DNA of 64,000 bases, from NCBI GenBank assembly GCA_900660155.1, contig CABFPE010000212.1:1095009-1159008 (forward strand), given 5' to 3'. The notes beneath the pieces are model-generated. The model saw only the letters and a list, made by a program, of their open reading frames with translations. It made no database searches and was not told the DNA's origin. Of this stretch, positions 59,604-64,000 are shown piece after piece. The position numbers and the translations under genes are program-made. The first letter of the stretch is position 1. Every line of letters begins with the position of its first letter. Source of the stretch: Hofstenia miamia (lineage: Eukaryota > Xenacoelomorpha > Acoela > Hofsteniidae).

Positions 59604-60008
59604 ATGCAAACACTGATCGTATTTGCTGCTTTACTTTTCACAATCGCAAGTTCTTGGAAGTTTCAAGAAGATTGCAAATTAGAAGGAAAATGGTGTAATG
59701 AACTTGGATCCACATTGAACGTTGTTTCTAGTGGTGGCAATAAGTTTAATGGGGTTTTCGTTTCGAATGTCGAATATAAAAAGAAAGCTGGTAAAGGCAT
59801 TAAGAACGTAATGTCAGGGTACTATTCTCTTAACGGAACATTTGCCGGAGTTGTGCATTTTAACGAGGGAGAGTCAGCTGCTAGTTGGGTTGGCCAATGT
59901 TTTAACGGTGAATTAAAAACCCACTGGATGCTTGTTGGTGCACAAACATCGTCTGATGATCATTGGAAGTCGACTAAATTTGGACATAATACTTTTAAAA
60001 AATGTTAA
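59604..60008 (+). CDS. secreted avidin-family biotin-binding protein
   Basis: The 134-residue protein starts with a signal peptide (MQTLIVFAALLFTIASS, cleaved about residue 17) and fills the length of one avidin beta-barrel. Avidin/streptavidin motifs are in order: LEGKWCNELGST with Asn32 and Ser36 (biotin ureido contacts), FVS with Ser54, SAASWVGQCF with Trp95, KTHWML with Trp108, DDHWKSTKFGHNTF with Trp121 and Asn129. Cys24 and Cys99 match the avidin disulfide pair, and Cys31 and Cys134 could form a second one. Two contacts differ: the ureido Tyr is Phe52, and the Trp of the TVxW strand appears replaced (His85 region). Binding may thus be weaker or altered. Avidins bind biotin tightly, are secreted into eggs or tissue fluids and are thought to be antimicrobial. 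The gene has no intron and no disabling change. Neighbours give no functional clue. The family call is firm; biotin binding is inferred. Confidence 0.95.
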   Translation: MQTLIVFAALLFTIASSWKFQEDCKLEGKWCNELGSTLNVVSSGGNKFNGVFVSNVEYKKKAGKGIKNVMSGYYSLNGTFAGVVHFNEGESAASWVGQCFNGELKTHWMLVGAQTSSDDHWKSTKFGHNTFKKC

Positions 60009-60165
60009 TTCGATCATATATTTGTTATAATATTTAACTTGCACAAATATAACTAAAGATCTTAAAATAATACTCGGAGTATAATATTAAAATGCCTTTT
60101 TTAATTATTATGGGTTACGTGGCAAATTACGCCTAGTTTCATCAGAAATGTTTAATTTATGCAAT

Positions 60166-60171
60166 AATAAA
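60166..60171 (+). terminator. candidate poly(A) signal of the avidin gene
   Basis: AATAAA lies about 160 bases after the stop codon, the first canonical hexamer on this strand. Confidence 0.5.
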
Positions 60172-61590
60172 TTAAGTGTTGTTATAAAACAACCATTTAC
60201 AAAAGAAGTAACTGATATCTCATTTAGGCAGAATTAGCATGCTTAAAACATAGGTGATTGAAGATTCTAAAGAGGGTATTTCGGGGGTAATTCCCACTCG
60301 CCGAAAAATAGTTATCCCCCGGAGCAACATCATTCATGCTCTGACAGATGTGGCCAATTTCCTAATTGTAGACACTGAAAACCACGTTTTTCTTTAGAAA
60401 TTTATCTAGTGCAGCATGAATTTTAGACTTCAAATGAAGTAGTTTAAAAAAACCTGTCAGTGTTTTCTTAGGCGAAAAAATCGTTGTTTGAAGGACTCCA
60501 TAGCGAGAAACGATGAGAAATTTGATTTGAAAAAAGTCGTTGCATGTTGCATATATATTGGTTTTCAACGACGTCAATGACCTGCGTCATATTATCACAA
60601 TTCTTTCTGAGATAAACAAAACGTTCTGCAACCAAATACCCCATCGGGCAACATAATTGTTTCAGGAACAAAAACAAATTTCTCTAGAAGTTGTCTTTTT
60701 GAAAATCGGTTTTATTGCAAGTAATAGGCTATTAAGTAATCATTAGTTTCTTAACCTTCCCAATTTGTTCAAGCAATAAGTCTAAAAAATAATAGAAATG
60801 CCTTGACAAGGATACTAAAATTTGGCATGCACTGGGCTGAAATAGCAAATGGTTTTAATGCAGGATTCGGCTCAGCTGCACCCCCTTAAATAGAATTAGT
60901 ACCCCCGAAATTTCACCACATGGTGTTTTCAATACTGCTTAGGACAATGTTTCACACATACTTCTTACAATGTTTTTTAAATGATTTTTTTAATTCTTAC
61001 ATGAGTTCTTGGAAAGCTTAGAAAATAATATTTTCCAATTTGTTTATTCGCAATTTTATAAACGACTTTCTACCAAAAATGTAACAAATCTTGGATTTGG
61101 CTCACGCGTATGAGACTTTGATAAATTATACATATATATTGCCAACTTAACTGATTACTTTCGTAATTATTTAAAACAAAATCATTGAAATAATCCTTAA
61201 GAATTGTTTCAAACTTTTAGATAAGCAATAATTCAATTATTTTTCTGCGCATAAATCTAAAAATGCTACAAAATCTTTTATTACTCCAATTCAAAAGTCT
61301 AGAAAAGTTCATATTTTGTATTTTTCTATTTGTTTACTTTCTACAACTCAGTCAATTCTCACAGTCACTACTTTGTGTAGTATTTTTTGGAAAAATACAT
61401 TAAGCAGATTAAATTGTTGATGTGATGAAAACAATGTCAATTTGGAATTTGTGGAGTTGATTTAATATTTGGCATTTTCAATTTCTTCTCAGTGAATAGG
61501 TTCGTACTGCACTGCGATAAGGGAAAGCAATTTAGTTTGATAACAGATAACGTGGCGTAATGTCGGTAACTGAACCTTTGGAACCTCCAG
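60172..61590. other. gene-free stretch
   Basis: No exon or repeat end recognised between avidin and the furin-like exon. Confidence 0.5.
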
Positions 61591-61795
61591 AAGCGTTTCA
61601 ATGTAAAGCAAAAGATGAATACATGAGCCTATATGGCGAATGTGTTTTATGTGATAGAGTCTGTAATGGCTGTTATGGACCAACTGCCTCGGATTGCCTC
61701 CAATGTGCGTACTTTAAGTTTTTCAGTATCTGTGTTTCGGAATGCCCTAACGGTTTTGAGGTAGAAGATCCAAACAAGTCTATTGAATGCAAATT
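61591..61795 (+). CDS. internal exon with a furin-like cysteine-rich repeat
   Basis: The frame YGECVLCDRVCNGCYGPTASDCLQCAYF... continues with CVSECPNGF and ends at AAATT|GTAAGT (donor at 61796). The spacing C-x2-C-x3-C-x2-C-x(6,7)-C-x2-C-x(8)-C-x3-C is that of furin-like repeats. They occur in the extracellular part of EGF and insulin receptors, in proprotein convertases and in R-spondins. The best acceptor is CCTCCAG at 61584-61590, entering in phase 1; an in-frame stop lies above 61550, so the exon cannot extend further. GCYGPxxxDCLQC recalls ErbB receptors, but one repeat cannot name the gene. No other exon of it was found; the rest probably lies beyond the window or in the AT-rich flanks. 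Confidence 0.7.
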
Positions 61796-62716
61796 GTAAG
61801 TTTATTTTGCATCTATTTTAAAAACAACAATCATACTTAAAGTTTGATCAAATTAAAAAAATTTTCATCAGCTTATATATTAATATATTAAATATACTAT
61901 TGTCAAATTTTTTATCCAAAAATCTACTACAACCGGAGGTTGGTACCAGTTAGTGAATGAAGCTTAGGGCCGTTTTTAGCTCAATGCGAATTCAAAATCA
62001 GGGCTGTAAACACAAAATTGATAAAAACGGGAATTACTGAGAGCAAAAGCAGGACAAAGCGTGAAACTATAAGAATTTTTTAAACTCAAAGTGCAGATTG
62101 TTACATCTATTTATTACTAAATAGTAAGATGTCACTTCTATGCAGTTTACTTCCCGTAAAAAAATAAGTCTTATTTTATATTCCTAATCAAGAAATACAA
62201 GATTCATGTGTTTGTGTTTGCTATCACCAAAATACTATGAGAAAAATTAATTGAAAACAATATTTAAGAATTTGTTCTTTCGCAAAATTTATTTGAGGGG
62301 GAAAAGAATCTGAAAAGCGAGATATGTTACATTGAGAGAAATCTTGAAAAGTGTGAGATCTCCCACTCAATGCGGGAGCGTTGCCATGCTTGTAAAATGT
62401 AAGTTCGAAGTTTCTCGAGCACATGTATCAAATATATAACTGAAAAGGCAACATCGAATATAATATAAATTAGAGATATTTTTAAAGAAAACTATGGCAT
62501 TCGATAAACTCATCGACTAAGAAAAAATTAATTATACCCAATGTCACTTTATTTTAAACAAATTAATTAAGAACTAATTTTAACATTTCTGTTGGATAAT
62601 CATTCCTGTTGTCAATGTGCAACTTTTATATAATTGATGTGTTCGAATGAAAAACCTACTGGTAGAAATGACTGAAGCCTCTTGTAATTTGTACGTGACT
62701 GAAAGGGAAATTAGGA
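61796..62716. other. presumed intron, nothing recognised
   Basis: It begins with a strong GTAAGTTT donor. No further exon of the furin-like gene could be supported. Confidence 0.45.
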
Positions 62717-62893
62717 ATGACTTGCGATTGCAACTGCTACTCTCTGATAAATGGATCGTGTGTCACCCTTTTGAATGCGTTTTGCACCCGTCTGCATTGT
62801 GACTGCAATTCATTAAAAGGGAACGTGTTTCACCTAGTTAGAAATGAACTGATTCGGAATTCATATTTAGGTAGTTGTAATTTAACTAAATAA
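62717..62893 (+). CDS. possible short cysteine-rich protein (58 residues)
   Basis: A complete frame from ATG to TAA encodes MTCDCNCYSLINGSCVTLLN... with nine Cys if the last is counted, arranged CDCNC...C...C...CDC...C. Such a Cys density is unusual in this AT-rich DNA. There is no signal peptide, and the frame may instead be part of an exon of the furin-like gene or chance. I would not call it a gene without a transcript. Confidence 0.2.
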   Translation: MTCDCNCYSLINGSCVTLLNAFCTRLHCDCNSLKGNVFHLVRNELIRNSYLGSCNLTK

Positions 62894-64000
62894 GTTATTG
62901 AAATCAAGTGGTTCATTCATTTAAACAGTGAGATTGTAAAGGATTCATTTAGTACAAAATGGACATAACTACACACAGTTCAAATAGATTTTGTGTACAC
63001 TAGCTTCTGTATAGAGTTATAATAAATCGCTTTACGTATGTATGCATAGCTAAGACGGAATGCTTCTGGTTTTCAAATTTTAAGCTCATTTGGTATTCAG
63101 TCAGTAATTTAAGCCATTTTTGAAAAGAAATCAATTTTGATTTAAACACTACACCATTTCCAGGTGGCACATAGTCAATATTCATTAAGAAATCAAATTG
63201 GACATTCGGGATTTCAAAGTTTACATTTAGAAACTAATAACAACTTTGAAAGTTTGTTAAATATCATCAGAAAGCGTTAATTTATATTTAGAAATATAAA
63301 AACAATAGTCAGAATTCTTTAATTAAGATTCACAAATTATTAATTAATAGTCAGAAATTCTCATTTACATTCAGAAATAGTTGACATTGACAGGCTTTAT
63401 TCTCGTTGGCAAGCTTGATACGTCTTAAACGACAGAATGGTTGAAAGTAGAAATGTAAGTCATAAAAATTCAATTGTAAATGCTTGTCAACTTCAATATT
63501 TAAATATAATCATTTCATTCGATTAATGCGAATAAATTGTTTGAAGCGTTCATCACTCATCATCTATCTTTAAAAAATATAGCAACAAATTGTTTCGCAC
63601 CTTGTTTGCGACAATGCCTCCTGACATGACAGGTGTCAGAGCACAAACTTGAACATTGAGGTTTGAAACTATTGTCCAATGCGAAGCCCAAGTGAGGCTG
63701 TTTGGAATAAGTTCAAATCACTAATGAAAAATGAAATTGCTTTGCCACTGACGATTGGAACTGGGGTGATTGAGCAAAGAACTCAATAGCAAAACTTCCA
63801 AGGCTGAATGTGCCAACTTTATTCAACATGGCAAATCTTTTCGTCGGGCTGCCCTTCAATTCCAAGATATGACTGTTGGAAATTCAAACTCTTTTAACGG
63901 ATCTTAGAGATTTTATTGTAATATTTGATCAATTGATGCTTCTTATATTTAGTTATACTACATTGTATTAAATTATTTTTTAGATCATAATCCATTATTT
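62894..64000. other. gene-free stretch to the window end
   Basis: A less AT-rich patch at 63610-63900 gives short frames in all phases (MRSPSEAVWNKFKSLM; KTSKAECANFIQHGKSFRRAALQFQ) and may be an unidentified degenerate repeat. Nothing else is seen. Confidence 0.4.

Noticed and set aside
63610-63900. Possible gene near the window end
   Set aside because: Short interrupted frames with no recognisable motif; listed only as a possible degenerate repeat.
1-64000. CRISPR arrays, bacterial operons, ribosomal RNA or tRNA genes
   Set aside because: No regularly spaced repeats, no ribosome-binding-site-led gene series, and no cloverleaf or rRNA signature was seen; the genome is eukaryotic.
1-64000. 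Polinton or other capsid-bearing virus-like element
   Set aside because: No protein-primed DNA polymerase, capsid or packaging ATPase motif and no long terminal inverted repeats were seen.

Overview
The window is eukaryotic, very AT-rich and almost certainly from an invertebrate animal. Genes are split by introns, two of them only 40 and 41 bases long. The host genes are animal types: a NuSAP spindle protein, a rhodopsin-class receptor, a secreted avidin and a furin-like cysteine-rich receptor exon. The repeats are a typical metazoan mix of non-LTR retrotransposons, hAT, Tc1, pogo/Tigger, piggyBac, P/THAP and Harbinger elements. Minimal introns near 40 bases are common in lineages such as flatworms and tunicates. 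The NuSAP and avidin genes would fit a deuterostome such as a tunicate, but the sequence alone does not settle the species.

Layout. 1-4.8 kb: repeats and a small LTR-retrotransposon RT fossil. 4.85-5.53 kb (minus): last exon of a class A GPCR. 6-9.8 kb: a LINE tail and an inverted-repeat DNA transposon sitting in an AT microsatellite. 9.86-11.03 kb: a near-complete Tc1-like transposon. 11.96-22.4 kb (plus): at least eight exons of NuSAP. Its introns hold a Harbinger-type MITE with a clean TAA duplication, two LINE tails, an hAT MITE with an 8-base duplication and a truncated Tc1 relative. 24.1-24.9 kb: a THAP/P-element transposase relic. 26.9-28.6 kb (minus): a broken element whose terminal-protein, reverse-transcriptase and RNase H blocks resemble hepadnavirus polymerase. 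This is the most unusual item in the window. It abuts a LINE tail, and a perfect 20-base direct repeat brackets the pair. 29.5-31.7 and 38.3-39.6 kb: two minus-strand LINEs. 33.7-37.2 kb: hAT and pogo/Tigger relics. 44.4-50.1 kb: two plus-strand LINEs. 50.6-54.6 kb: hAT pieces and a GGGTC-rich repeat. 54.8-56.6 kb (minus): an almost intact piggyBac transposase. 57.5-58.5 kb: another LINE. 59.6-60.0 kb (plus): an intronless secreted avidin. 61.6-61.8 kb: the furin-like exon.

The host genes do not form a pathway. They are islands in a repeat-rich landscape, and most of the coding signal in the window belongs to mobile elements. Two places (42.1-43.1 kb and 46.3-47.1 kb) carry the same assembly signature: an insert bounded by single N bases, with an exact duplication of the left flank after it. 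The order of sequence there should not be trusted.
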